64,000 nucleotides of DNA from Leucaena leucocephala (GCA_037074615.1 CM073563.1:12756501-12820500), one strand, 5' to 3'; counted from the stretch's first letter, positions 22,795 to 34,490 are shown. The notes: a model not told the origin generated them from the sequence alone. A program made the numbers and translations.

Positions 22795-23225
22795 TTACTT
22801 TTTGCATATAGGACATGCATGAGTGCCCTTCTTTTTTATTTGTAATAGTTGGCAGATATTTAGACATTCTAAATTATGGTAATAAAGAACATCTAAGAAT
22901 CTAAAGTCATATAGTATTTTAATGACACTTGGACTTGCCATTTCTAGGAGCACTATAACTCTAGTATTTAGACATTCTAAATTATGGTAATAAAGAACAT
23001 CTAAGAATCTAAAGTCATATAGTATTTTAATGACACTTGGACTTGCCATTTCTAGGAGCACTATAACTCTAGGAAACAGGCTATTATATTTGATAGGATC
23101 ATCTTTACATATTCTTCATTATTCCCTAAGTAGACAATATCGAATACTTCTTTATAATTTTTCATAAATTCTGTGATTAATGTATTTTTCGGAAGTGATG
23201 GAAAAATCTTTAGATGTGGTACCAT
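22795..23225 (-). pseudogene. Second inverted copy of the pararetrovirus conserved domain
   Basis: Minus-strand frames contain FMKNYKEVFDIVYLGNNEEY and MASPSVIKILYDFRFLDVLY, clearly related to the module at 14354-14842. A 108-bp block is duplicated in tandem (next entry), repeating 36 codons in frame. The upstream limit is about 23225, where copia-like sequence starts. A short CPIC-containing tail (HACPICKK) follows at about 22800. Confidence 0.7.
22863..23078 (-). repeat. Exact-looking tandem duplication, 2 x 108 bp
   Basis: GACATTCTAAATTATGGTAA starts at 22863 and again at 22971. The two 108-base units appear identical or nearly so. As 108 is a multiple of three, it repeats 36 codons of the virus module. 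Near identity implies a much younger event than the decay of the surrounding frame. Confidence 0.93.
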
Positions 23226-25960
23226 TATGGCACTTTTGACAATGGTTCTTTGAATGAAGACTATCTTGTGGTTCTTATGGATGTCATAATGGATTAAAAT
23301 ATTGTGACAATTTGATGATCTAATGTTTACAAATATCAAAATCCTAAATGCTAATGATTGAAATATTTAACTATACAAAAGAGCTTGTAGCTTTGAAAAT
23401 TTTTTAATATGGTCCTGAAGATCAATATCTAAAACAATTAATAATGTGTATTGAAAGCAATAGAACATAACAATGACAGTGATAATCTTATGAGAAAATA
23501 TTACAAGATCAACAGAAATCAAATAAACAAAAATAAATAAATATTACAATATGCCTAGAAGTCATATGGATAAAAGGTAAATATTAAAATGTAACTAAAG
23601 GTCATATAGCAAATATGCATTAATTCATTAAAATTGGTGATGACACCAAAAGGACAAGATTTTATAAAAGATATAAAAAGTAATTGTGACTCTCAATGCA
23701 ATAAGTTATGGAAGAAAATGCCAAAAATAATAATTATAAACATAGAAGGCAAGCCAAATGAAATAGTTATAAGTCTAGAAGGTTATATGATTTTTAATTC
23801 TTATTATTGCTTAAATTTATTGTGATTAATTTATGAGAGATAAGTTTATATATATTTGACTTTATTTAATCATGGTGCATTACCTCATATATAATCTTAT
23901 TTTTGGGTGCAAAATTATACTATATTTATTGAAATTTTATCTATGCATGATTTTGTGATTCGAGTTAAACATGATTTCATCTTAAATCATGAAAGTAAAA
24001 AATTTGGATTTCAAATGTATGCTTTACTAAAGAAAGTGAATATTAGAAATATAGTAAGTTATAGAAAATAAATTCAATTAACCGATGTGTTTCAAATCAA
24101 TCATGAGTTAAAGGATCATATATTCAACTCCATGGAATTAAATAGTAGTAATAGTGGGGATCATATTGCTTCATAGAGTGATAACCTAATTAATCATATT
24201 TCTCTTTGGGATATTATTTTCAAAAAAATAAGAAAGGAATAAATGACTTACTTTGAACACAAAATATTTTGTGAAAAGATTATAATGAAAGAGCGGTTAT
24301 TACATGCAAGTGTTACAACATGCAAGTATATAGAAGAAATACTCTGTATCATTTTATTACTAATTATGAATTTATAAGCATTAACATTCAAATGAAGTTA
24401 GAGTTCAAGGGAAATGTAGGCTTGCAGCATTATTGTTCTGCATCATTATTGTCTTGATTAATATCTTTTAATGGTGAAATTATTTCTCTAACAGTCCTAT
24501 ATATCCCTGAGATGCATATATAGGATTATTTCTAGGAGTAATGAGGCAATAAAAAAACCTTTAATTGGTAGAGTATTTTGATTTTAGAATATATTATTTT
24601 AAATTTCTAAGTTGATATTTTCTGAATAACAATTTGAGAATTTGTTGTTTACTGTATTTAAGGCAAAGCGCAGAGGGCTATGCTTTAGAAAGGTACATTC
24701 ATTCTCTGTAAATGATGAAGTTATTTTCAAAGAATATATTTGTGCGTAATTTACGTTTTGAATTTTGCTTTGAATACTATGTAAGTATGATGAATTGTTT
24801 ATTGCAATATTCAATATATAAGTAAGTGAGTACTATTGATAATTTTAGAATCAAAATTTAGTGGTGCCAAATGCATCATGTTGCTTAATTTGTGACATTT
24901 AAAAGGGAAAAAATATTTACGTCCCATTTAAATTAAGAAAATAGAGATTTATTTTTATGAGAAGATTTATCAAGCATAAATTATTGATCTATTTGTTTAC
25001 TATACAGTTGTGCATTCATTAAAAAAGTCAATAATTTATTATTTCCTTTCGGTTAGTTTATTTATTCAACCTTTTGATATGTTTATTTAATATATATAAA
25101 ATTGATCTATATATATTTTTTAAAAAAAGAATATTGTAATGGAAGGGGATGTTCCTTTCATTCCACCAATAAATGTTATGTATTGGCAAAAATTATAATG
25201 AAGAATTTGATTTTAATTAATTAATGGTTACTGATTAATTTGATAATGTAATTCCTATAATTGGGATGTGAGGTACAATCATACTTATTATGATCTATCA
25301 ATTTATCATAAGAATATTATGATAATATATATATGTTATAGATAATTTTAAATATTAAGTTTATTACTAGTTACAATAAATCAGAATAATACCGATCCAA
25401 TAGATATATTGTTAGTATAATTTATTTAATCATCATATATCATATAACAAATTATTAAAAATTATACAATGACATCTATTGAAGAATCAGAAGATTCTTC
25501 ATGAATAGCAACATAAGAATTAACATGTAGTGCTTATTCTCAAGCAAAATTAATCATGAGAATCTTACTTGTTATAATTTATAGAATGGATATTTATATT
25601 TCTAGAAATATATGAAATTCATATATTTGGGCCCATTCAGAAAGTATGTAAACCATAAAAGTATTTAATAAATCTTATCAATAAATCTATAAGATAGTTA
25701 TATGTGTAATTATTATAAATTTGCAACTAGAAGTTCGCTAGACTATTTAAATAAATCATTATATTGAGTGGACAATTTCTAGAATATGTGATTCTAAAAA
25801 TATTCTCTGATGCTAGTGAGATTATATATTAGCAATATTATTTATTAATGCTTCCATGAGTAGTTAGATCAATGCTTATGAGAACAAGATCTTTATTTCA
25901 GTGTTCACATACTTGATTTGATATATTATCAAGGTGATTTTTTGCTACAGTACTCACATA
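23226..25960 (+). pseudogene. Copia-type internal region, heavily decayed
   Basis: This stretch is collinear with 39880-40330 plus 49214-51500. It shares, in order, the GACAATTTGAT...TATCAAAGTC block, the GGTGATGACACCAAAAGGAC block (about 23635), the ATTTATTATTTCC block (25030) and the AATAGAT/GATTCTTCAT block (25480-25800). A recognisable integrase-region trace lies at 25599-25640. No open frame longer than about 70 codons is supported. The left end abuts the virus block and the right end abuts the truncated MYB gene, with no LTR at either side. Confidence 0.65.
25599..25640 (+). pseudogene. Trace of copia integrase N-terminal region
   Basis: Fourteen codons read FLEIYEIHIFGPIQ. They occupy the position of the phrase that leads into the integrase core in a large plant copia family (FLERIQGD-ICGPIHP type). 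Upstream codons read AYSQAKLIM, matching the zinc-binding finger end of the same family. The paralogous stretch at about 51285-51325 has the same spacing with different substitutions. Confidence 0.5.
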
Positions 25961-26028
25961 AATATTTCTTCTAGGAACTGAATTTGGGACTCATAGTCCA
26001 TAAACAACATTTACTTCAAGGACATTAC

Positions 26029-29000
26029 CGTAATTGTTGAACTTGCATTGCAAACAGGAGTTTGGTCTAGCAAGTTGTTATCCTTGAAATTAGATAATAC
26101 TGCAAATGGCACTCTGGGTTGCTGGCTAATTACTGGTGTTCCAAATTGTTTATGTGGTCTGTCTCCGTAGGTGATCCTTGCGGCAGCATCAGGGATGTGG
26201 GCCCTTTTATATTACAATTAAAAATAACATGTCACTATGTTTGCACCATTCATTTTTGTAAGACTTGGTGTATTTTGATCCTTAAAAGAAGGGTTAATAC
26301 TACTTATTATCCTCGATATAAAAATTAATTAATTTTTTTATGAGATTAAAAAAATTAAAAAAATTAATTAATTATAATTAATATAAGAATTAATCGCTAA
26401 TTTAAATATATTAAAGAGTATAAAATATAAATTTATCTTAAAATGTTAAATTTAGTCATAATTAATTAGTTTATTTAGTTTTCTTAATCTTTCAAAAAAG
26501 TTAACTAACTCTTATACTAAAAACTAAAGAGACTATAATATTTAGTCTCTCAAATTGGAGTGAATTTTGGTTTGATTAGTACCTTAAATTTTAGTCTATT
26601 AGGGGATGTTTTACGTTTTTATTAAATTCTAGGTATTAATATTTTAGATAGAAAAAAACTTAAAAAGACTAATATCTATAATTTAAAATTTAAGGGATTA
26701 AAATAAAAATAAAATTAATATACCAAAACTTATATTAACCTGTTAAAAATTATTTCATACCGCATCTTCTTAATTGATGTTGCAGCCTCTGACACTGGAT
26801 TCGAACTGTAAACTTGTTGGAAAATGATCCTTTAGTTATTGAATTGATTAACGAAGGGCTGTTCTCTTTGGCCAAGGCTTCATATTTTGCTCTCTTTTTG
26901 CAAAGTGTGGAGAAGCGATTTTTCACAGCATTATCCGTTCTGTTTAAAAATAAGTAGAAACAGGTAAATTCTTAATAAATTTTCACCATAAAAGCACCAT
27001 TTATACCTTGAATTTGCATGAAGGAAACAATGATATTTACCTGCCTGAAACCACCTTAGCTATTTCTGTCCATCCGTTGCCAAATATCTTCTGAGCCTAT
27101 AGAGAATATCGAGATTTGAGTTCACGAATCCCACGTAGGAAAGAGAGAGGGGCAAAAGGGGAAAACTAGAGAAGAAGAAGGTCTGGATGAATTATATGTA
27201 GTGTAATCTATAGAAATGTACATGCAAAATGTAGGATTTAGGGTGTCAGCTGCCCCTTTGCTAACCCCACAAGTTTAGCCGAGTTCCCAAATGCTTTATT
27301 TCTTATTTTTTTTATTACATTCTAATTAGTGAAATTTTAATATTTTATAAATAAAAAATAGTGCATTTTTTAATTTTTACGATTTTTAAAGATTTAATAT
27401 TATAACTTTAAAAAAATTACACAATTTTAAAGTATTTTTATTTGAAAATTTGTAAGAAATTGAAATTCACTATTTTTTATCTATGAGATATTAAAATTTT
27501 ATTCATTTTATAACAAATTATAATTAAAAAGAAATAAAAAAAATTGGTAACTTGTCCAAATTTAAAGCACCACAGAGGGGGAGATAGTTAAGACCCATAG
27601 TGTGTGTTTGGGAAAAACTTAGATTTAGGTTTTGAGAAATTTTAAAACATACAGATATATTTATTCAAATAGATTTTTAGACTAAATCATAATTTAAAAC
27701 TAAATTTCAGATAAGCTGGTTAAAGTAACTTATGTAACAGTAAAAGAGCTTATGAACTAACCAATTACTATATTACCCCTATTTTTTCTTAAGACATTTC
27801 TCCTTTCTCCTACTTTTTCTTACACTCTCTCTTCTCTCTCATATTTTTTCTTACACCCTCCCTCATTTCTTTTTTTACACCCTCTCTCACCTCTCCTCTC
27901 ATATCTTATTTCTCCTTATTTAATACTCATATCATTTTTCGTAATTTACCGATAATAAAAATACTTCTTGAAATAATTATTAAAATACTCATTTATTAAA
28001 AAATCATAAGCTCTTCTTCAAAAAAAAAAAATTAAAAGCTATCTAATTTTTTTTTTATAAACGCAGTTCTAAAATCTTATTAAAATGGCCATAATCCCAA
28101 AAAGACATTGGTGTCTAAACTGTCGCCAATCAATAGCTAGGCTTTGATGCAAACCGCAAAATCTTTCATACCTTTCTAAACTTAATATAAAGCTTAATAC
28201 AATTTATATATAAATTAGATCTTATATTAAAAATTGAAAGGGTATATTGGCAAGTAAAATTTTTAAAGTTTGTCAGATTTCTATAATTGGTTTATCTTGT
28301 TTATTTCTTAGAGAAATAATTGTCGAAAGAATATGTCACTTGTGATAAAAGAGGAAACACATCAATTTACCTCACATAATAGCATATCTTCCTCCGGTGA
28401 CCAACCTCCTTTCTTGAAATCAGAATTTAAGTATGCGTACCACCTGATATTTCATCGATCACCTTAGCATCAAAATCAAATTAAAATAACAACAAAACAA
28501 AAACATGACCAAAACATGCACATGTCAATTCAAAAACTTCACCTTCTTCTACATTGTCTTGTCGTTTTATCCTTGAATTTAGAAGCAATAATTGTCCAAC
28601 TGTATGATTATTGCAATGAAAATAAAATCCCTTAGTTCCACATAACCATGAAAATGATCCACTAACTAGTTAAACGAAAAGAAGAATCAAGAGCGAGAAT
28701 AAGTACTTGTCTGTTCCATGAATGCTAATTTGCTCTCTAAGTATATCATCCTCCTGCAACTCCAATAATCCCCATGAGAAAATACCCAATACAGATAGAA
28801 GATAAATCTACTAACCATGGAATACATATACTTCTCTATCTTATTTATCCTATTGATATAGTAGAAAGAGATTTTTTTATATAAATATACTATTTTGTCA
28901 TTTATTTATTATTATGTTCATTCTATTTTTGTAAAGTATAATATATATTAGATAAGGGTAAAATTAAAAATTATTAAATTTAATAGTATAATTGATTTAA

Positions 29001-29172
29001 TTTTTTTTCTTAATCTATATAAAATATATTAAAAATAATTTATAATTAGAATCATAATATATATAACGGACGAGTAATAAGGAAATACCTCTTGAGTCCA
29101 AGAGACAATATGGCGCTCCTTCTTTGATTCTTCCTTGTCTTGTCGATGTTGCCTCAGCTTCATATCTTCCAT
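26029..29172 (-). pseudogene. FOUR LIPS/MYB88-like R2R3-MYB gene, frameshifted and 3'-truncated
   Basis: Seven exons with GT-AG borders can be read on the minus strand: 29089-29172, 28707-28753, 28543-28599, 28371-28443, 27041-27096, 26761-26939 and 26029-26203. The start ATG is at 29172-29170 (MEDMKLRQHRQDK). Exons 1-5 and early exon 6 give an unbroken R2R3 MYB domain (residues about 21-122). It has EEDDILREQISIHG, FKDKTTRQCRR, GGWSPEEDMLLCE and TDNAVKNRFSTLCKKRAKYE, the atypical MYB type of FLP/MYB88 (MYB124 class), which restrict guard-cell and other terminal divisions by repressing cell-cycle genes. Around 26838-26840, after INS (residue 139), one base is missing. The correct frame resumes as SSNPVSEAATSIKKMR and continues in exon 7 (HIPDAAARITYGDRPHKQFG), where DNA phase otherwise fits perfectly. 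The original frame also has a TAA at 26832-26834. As it stands, translation would end at 26130-26132, giving about 189 residues. The 3' exons are absent, where copia sequence begins. This may be a pseudogene, or a locus making a MYB-domain-only protein. Confidence 0.88.
27600..28075. mobile_element. Possible hAT-like MITE in an intron of the MYB gene
   Basis: The left end GTGTTTGGGAAAAACTTAGAT and the inverted right end (GCGTTTAT...ATTAGAT on the minus strand) form an imperfect terminal inverted repeat of about 20 bases. The interior has pyrimidine-rich CTCTCTCTTCTCTC runs (27790-27910) and no coding region. Similar right-half sequence (AATTATTAAAATACTCATTTATT type) occurs at 54830-54970. An 8-bp target duplication was not recognised. 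The rest of this 1.27-kb intron (27097-28370) shows nothing else. Confidence 0.4.
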
Positions 29173-30960
29173 ATTGTACTTTGAGGGGTTTATTAATTAT
29201 ATTAGAAGGTTGTGCAACGCTCCTTCCTTTTACAGAAGCCAATGCTCTTCCCTTTGTAAATAACATGAAAGCCTTATGATTTGTGGAGCAAAAACGAAAC
29301 ATACGAGCCCCTTCTTCCTCTTTTTTTCTTTATCTTTCATTCATCTTTACATCTATTGGATTAAGATGCATCCAACTTCTTAAAATAATTTATAAAGTAT
29401 ATCTAATACTCTATAATATTTTATGATGCATCTAATATATTAAAGTATTTTTTATCTAGCACCTTAAAATATTTTGTATATTTTGGTTTTGTGTATATTA
29501 AAAAATATTTTAAGTATTAGACACACATAAAACATATTTTAGGGTACAAGATGTATTAAAAAAGTATTTCAAAATGTTGGACACATGAAAAAATCTTTTA
29601 TCATGCTAAATGTACTATAAAATATTTTAGGGTATTAAACACAATGGAAAAAATATTTAAAAGTGCTAGATGTACCTTAACTCTATTTAATTAGGCTTTT
29701 TCCTTTTAAAAATGGAACCGAAATAAGCACAAATTCAATCATCAAAAGCTATTAGGCATTACCTTCCAAAGGAATGGCCTCGTGCCTCGTGTGCTAACTT
29801 GTAACCCTCTCCTTTGATATCAATCACTATCCTCTGTAATCAAAGTCACGGGCAAAACACAACGGAATCCAGTGGTCCAATTAGGGAGCCTAAACCACAA
29901 GAAATTTTAAAAGATACCAAATGAGCATTGAAACTTACTTAAAAGGATTACAAAAGGGGATATGGGATTGGATCAAAAGTCATATTTTTCAGAGCTCAGA
30001 GAAGTATTTTGATGTTGTATTGGTATGTGTGACATAGAAAAGCTTCGTAGATCTAAAGATATTGAAATGCATTGAGGATATATATAAAAGAAAGTTCAAA
30101 CTTGTCAACCAGACAAGTACCTCGGCTATGATGTGGGTTAGCCTCAATGGCTCTCGAAGGAACAAGCAAAAACAAATGACCATTGAATTTATTAATTACG
30201 TTATCTTGTTCTTGGTAGCCTTACTTTAACCATCTCACGCAAATAGGTTTATACTCAATCAAGTTGAGCCAATAACATATCAATGACATAGCACACTAAA
30301 ATATACAATGTTATACACTTTTATTATTCCTGACCAGAAAAATAATAAATATATTGGATCTGTGATTAAGAAAATACGGTTGTATCTCAGTACCTCAAAT
30401 AACAAGTTCATATATGACTATAAACAAAAGACTTAATTACTAAGAGCTTCCACTTAGACAGAACATATGATGTTTACTTCTTTAGTTCTCACTTTGCTTT
30501 ATGTTCATAATATTTCTTTATACGGGAATTGGGACAATGTAATTGTTTTTCTTAAATTTTCTATTCATTTGATTTCTTATAGTTTAATTTTAGCCAAATG
30601 AAAACTTCAAAGGGTTAAGCATTTCATGCTCTTCAAACACTATTTGATAAGTTCTCAATAATCATTGTTCAACCAGATTTCAAGAACTTCATGTCCCTAT
30701 TTTTAATCTTCCAGAGTTTCTCTTTATTTCCTTGCAAAATGTTCTATGCAATACATGTTCTATTTCTTCTTAAAAATTTTAATCTATGTACTCGAGTGTT
30801 TTATAATTTTCAAGCATTGCTAGTTAGACTGGGTTTAGGGTTATTCTTTTCTCTTGAGGTGGGCTTTTAGATCATATTTGAGGTACGTCAATTTCATAAA
30901 TTCCATCATGATTCGAAATTTACACGTCAGTAAAATATTCCTACCTGAGATTCTCTTTTG
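29173..30960 (-). other. Upstream region of the MYB gene, mostly non-coding
   Basis: This is presumably the 5' leader and promoter of the MYB gene. An open frame at 29015-29302 overlaps its start in another register and is not supported. The block 29390-29680 reiterates AT-rich words around AAAATATTTTAAAGTG and TGTACTAAAATATTTT, a diverged simple array. A short exon-like segment lies at 29763-29833 (next entry). No TATA box could be chosen with confidence. Confidence 0.45.
29763..29833 (-). pseudogene. Isolated exon-like segment
   Basis: On the minus strand a polypyrimidine-poor but valid acceptor (TTTGATTACAG) precedes 71 bases open in one frame. They read RIVIDIKGEGYKLAHEARGH then SFG, and are followed by a donor (GGAAG then GTAATG). 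The base composition is less AT-rich than the flanks. A second candidate piece, reading FLLVPSRAIEANPHHSRG and ending at a GTACTT donor, lies at about 30117-30182 upstream. I do not recognise the protein. It may be a relic of an unknown host gene or chance. Confidence 0.3.
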
Positions 30961-31145
30961 CTTTAATATTCCTACATGTACACCACGTGCGGTCAAAGAG
31001 GCTAATTCCGGCGACACGCGCCATTTTGCGATTCTCCACACACCAGAGGGAATCAGCAGGCGTGTGCCACATGGCAATCGGGCTTCTTTCTGGCCCCACA
31101 TGCCACTCCACTTGTTTTTCCTTTATGTTTTACTTAACTATATCT
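30961..31145. promoter_or_regulatory. GC-richer promoter-like island with G-box core
   Basis: Within a strongly AT-rich neighbourhood this block has CACGTG at about 30982, ACACGCGCC at about 31013, and CGTGTGCCACATGGC at about 31060. These resemble bZIP/bHLH-type sites of plant promoters. Open frames on both strands exist only because of the composition. No transcription unit could be attached; the MYB gene start lies 1.8 kb away. Confidence 0.3.
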
Positions 31146-32332
31146 TCGGCCCAAATATTATTCGGCCTATACTCTTCTCTCATTTTTTCCCCCTTTCTTA
31201 TAAAAGAGTCGGGTGACCTATTATCCACAAATTTAATTAATAAAAAAAATAAAATATATAACTATTTAAAATATATTTAATTTTTAAAAAATATTACTTT
31301 ATTATAATTTTAATAGCAGTATTTAGGAATATATCCTAATTTTTAGACACATAAATTTATACTTGAGAGTAATAGACAGCTCGCCCTACATGATATTGGT
31401 ATCGTTTAGAAAAAATGGAGACTTTATTCTATCTTTAGATCATAAATAAACTTAACCTCTTTTCAAAAATTTTTTAATAATAATAAAAAAATACGGTCGG
31501 GTGACAACCCAAGCCCCGCCACAACCAACTACTTTAGACATAAAAAATCTACGTTTCGATTTACCTCGTGGTTCTATTTTTTATTTTTAAACATCAATGT
31601 TGCTAAAGACTAAACAATATATAAATATATTTATTAATAAGGGTTAATATAAATAATAAATAATTTAATATCGTTTAAGTGAAATCTCCAGTTTAAACAT
31701 TGATATATATAAAAAATTTATATTTAGATACTTACCCACCATAACTAAATACATGATGTGGGTCAAATACAGATATAGTTAGAATAAAACTCTAATAAAT
31801 TAGATAAATAACTAATATATATATATATATATTGACCATAAATATTTTGTTTTTTATTTTTAAACATCCATGCGGTTAAAGACTAAATAATATATAAATA
31901 TTTTTTTAGTTTAAAGCTGTATACTCTACTGAGCCCCATACCTAATTTATTTATTTTTTTATAAAAAAAAGATTCTAAAATATATTTTTGACTATAATTA
32001 TATTAAAATAAATTTTATCTATCAATTTAAGCTTTATACTAAATCCCTATTTTATTTACAAATTTAACCCTTTATATTCTAAAAAGAATTTTCTTTGTCT
32101 TTTCCTTCTTCTTATTTTTTTTTTATTTTTGCAAATACTTATTTGTTTTACGTTTTTAGCATAACCTTAAGGATTTAGTGATTAATTTTTTAATAAATAT
32201 ATACTTAAATAAATATGTTTATAGACGTTTGTAGGAAAAATGGGTTTTAAAATTTAAAATTATATATTTAAATAATTTATACCATCTTTTAAATTTATAT
32301 CTTTTTTATATTATATGATGGAAAAATGTGAT

Positions 32333-32369
<37 letters not shown>

Positions 32370-32764
32370 TAAGATAAATAAGTTTTAATAAGTATGATAA
32401 AAAATTAAAATTATAAAATTCTATAATAAAATCAAAATTAATAAATTTTATACTATATTATAAAGTTTAAAAATATATGTATTAAAATCATTTTAGTTTT
32501 TATAATGTTTTAAAAAATATAAATATTTAAATAATTTTTATATTAAAGAGGGGAATTTTTGTCTAAATAAAATTTAATATTTAAATTTAATGGTCAACTA
32601 AACTAACGATTCAAGTGAATGAAAATAAAATTTTAGAAAGAAGTTTGTATAACATATATTTTAATTTTAAGAATAATTTATATAAATTCTTAAAATAAAG
32701 AGAATGTTGTATAATTAACAAAACAATAAAAGGATTATTGGTGTGTTTTACTTTTTTTTTTCGA
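31146..32764. other. AT-rich gene-free stretch
   Basis: Nothing coding was seen. A TA microsatellite lies at 32335-32363 and another short TA run at 31810-31830. The words TTTTTATTTTTAAACATCAATG (31575) and TTTTTATTTTTAAACATCCATG (31850), with the following TAAAGACTAAATAATATATAAATAT, form a direct repeat about 270 bases apart, probably of transposon origin. Confidence 0.5.
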
Positions 32765-33114
32765 TCACGTAAAATGGTGTATTTTCTCTATTAAGCACAG
32801 TGCACCGTTGATACAAAACGTCGCCGTTTGAGGGAGGGAGTTATCTTCAACCTCCAGCAGGGTTGTTCTGACCCGGCGGGAGCCATGGGTGGGGGCCGTC
32901 GATCCTGTCTCGGTTTTTCTTCGTTTTCCTGTGGCAAAGACATCTATTTCCGGCGAACCTGGTTTCATTTTCTTCATTTTCGTGCATTCTATTCAATGGG
33001 ACCGATGTTATTGTAAGAAAACGTAGTTTTCAGGATTAAAACTCCTCTGATTTTCACATACGGGGGGGGGCTCTTCGCTTATTTTCTTTCGTTATGGTGC
33101 TTGTTTCATGTCTT
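32765..33114. other. GC-richer island bordering the Harbinger element
   Basis: The block contains AAACGTCGCCGTTTGAG (a word common near plant transcription starts), a G-rich stretch around 32870-32910 and a G run at 33063-33070. Short frames are open on both strands, but neither encodes a recognised protein. It could be a 5' untranslated exon of a host gene interrupted by the element at 33115. This is a weak inference. Confidence 0.3.
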
Positions 33115-33407
33115 TTAGGGCATGTTTAGTATGCAGCAATAGGGGCTTGGGATTGGTACAGGGATAGGGAATGAGTTAATTGGATTATTTAGTACGTAGT
33201 ATTAAATAAACTTTAGGATTGAGCAATATCACATAGGTGGGATTGAACAATACCATATAGGTGGGATTGAACAATACCACCTCTTCCCCAGGTATTGCAT
33301 TTTCAATTCTAGGATTAAATTTTTTGAAGACAAAAATACCTATAGTTGTACTAAATTTTGATAAAATTATCCTTACCCTAGATTTATATTAGTCTCACTC
33401 TTGCCCG

Positions 33408-33660
33408 ATGCCGCTGGTTTCATTTCGTGCTCGGGAGAAGAACGCCGCTAGCTGTGACTTCCATCGATTTGTCTTCAATACTGCTGGTTTTTCAACTATC
33501 ATCGCTTCTGGTAAGTGCCACTTGCCTTTATCGCTGTCACTCGTTGCCGATAATAGTGATATGTCATTGCTCATCGCTGTCGCGCTTGGTATTTAATCTG
33601 TCATTCCGATAATAATAATCTATCATTGCTCATTGCTCGCTCGTTGCCGATAATAATATA
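33408..33660. repeat. Short reiterations GCTCATCGCTGTC / GTTGCCGATAATA
   Basis: The words TCATTGCTCATCGCTGTC, TCGTTGCCGATAATA and CATTCCGATAATAATAAT recur several times between 33520 and 33660. They lead into the 215-bp tandem duplication. No coding product is supported. Confidence 0.55.
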
Positions 33661-33678
33661 ATTACCTTCAAAAATCAA

Positions 33679-34105
33679 CAATACTGCTGGTTTCAGAGTG
33701 TTTGTTTTGTACGCTCGTATCCTCTCACTGAATATAGTTAGAGAAGTTTGTTCATTGCTCATTACTCACTTGTATTTGTTGATTACTCGTATCCTCGCTA
33801 TCACTGGTTTACTAAATAGTGGCTTTGCTTTTGTTTTGTTTTGAGACTTTGGGAAGCATAGTTAGAGAAGTTTTTGTAATCTGTCATTACCTTCAATACT
33901 GCTGGTTTCAGAGCGTTTGTTTTGTACACTCGTATCCTCTTACTAAATATAGTTAGAGAAGTTTGTTCATTGCTCACTGCTCACTCGTATCTTAGAGCAT
34001 TTGTTCATTACTCGTATCCTCGCTGTCACTGGTTTATTACATAATGGCTTTGCTTTTGTTTTGTTTCGAGACTTTTGGAAGCATAGTTAGAGAAGTTTTT
34101 GTGAG
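33679..34105. repeat. Tandem duplication, about 2 x 215 bp, inside the Harbinger element
   Basis: CAATACTGCTGGTTTCAGAG starts at 33679 and again at 33894. Both units run through TTGTTTTGTACxCTCGTATCC and GGCTTTGCTTTTGTTTTG to AGTTAGAGAAGTTTTTGT, with a few substitutions and small indels. A GT/CT microsatellite (34104-34145) follows directly. Confidence 0.85.
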
Positions 34106-34490
34106 TGTGTGTGTGTGTGTTTGTGTGTGTGTGTCTCTCTCTCTCTTCGTTTAGGCTTTCTTAGATTTTTGTTTTGTTTTGTTTTTTACTTTTGCTATTC
34201 ATAACTTCTACAGATCATTCATTTATCATAAACACACACAAAAACCTAAAGGGAAAGCATATGAAAGTGAAAGAAAAACTCATTATGCATGATTGAAGTG
34301 CACTATTAACTAATTATCATTCATTTCTAATTTAATTAAGGATTTTCGGGCTCAATATCAAAGAAAAAATTGAGAGGAATACTTCAAACCAGATTCTTTT
34401 TTAATTTGTCTTTACTACTTCTTATATTTTGCTTTAGTTGAACTTAGAGAATACTTACATTTGTATATAATTATAATTGGTTATACAGTT

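Noticed and set aside
30841..31216. Open frames of 86-120 codons on both strands
   Set aside because: They overlap each other in a GC-richer patch and show no family similarity. They were treated as a promoter-like island instead.
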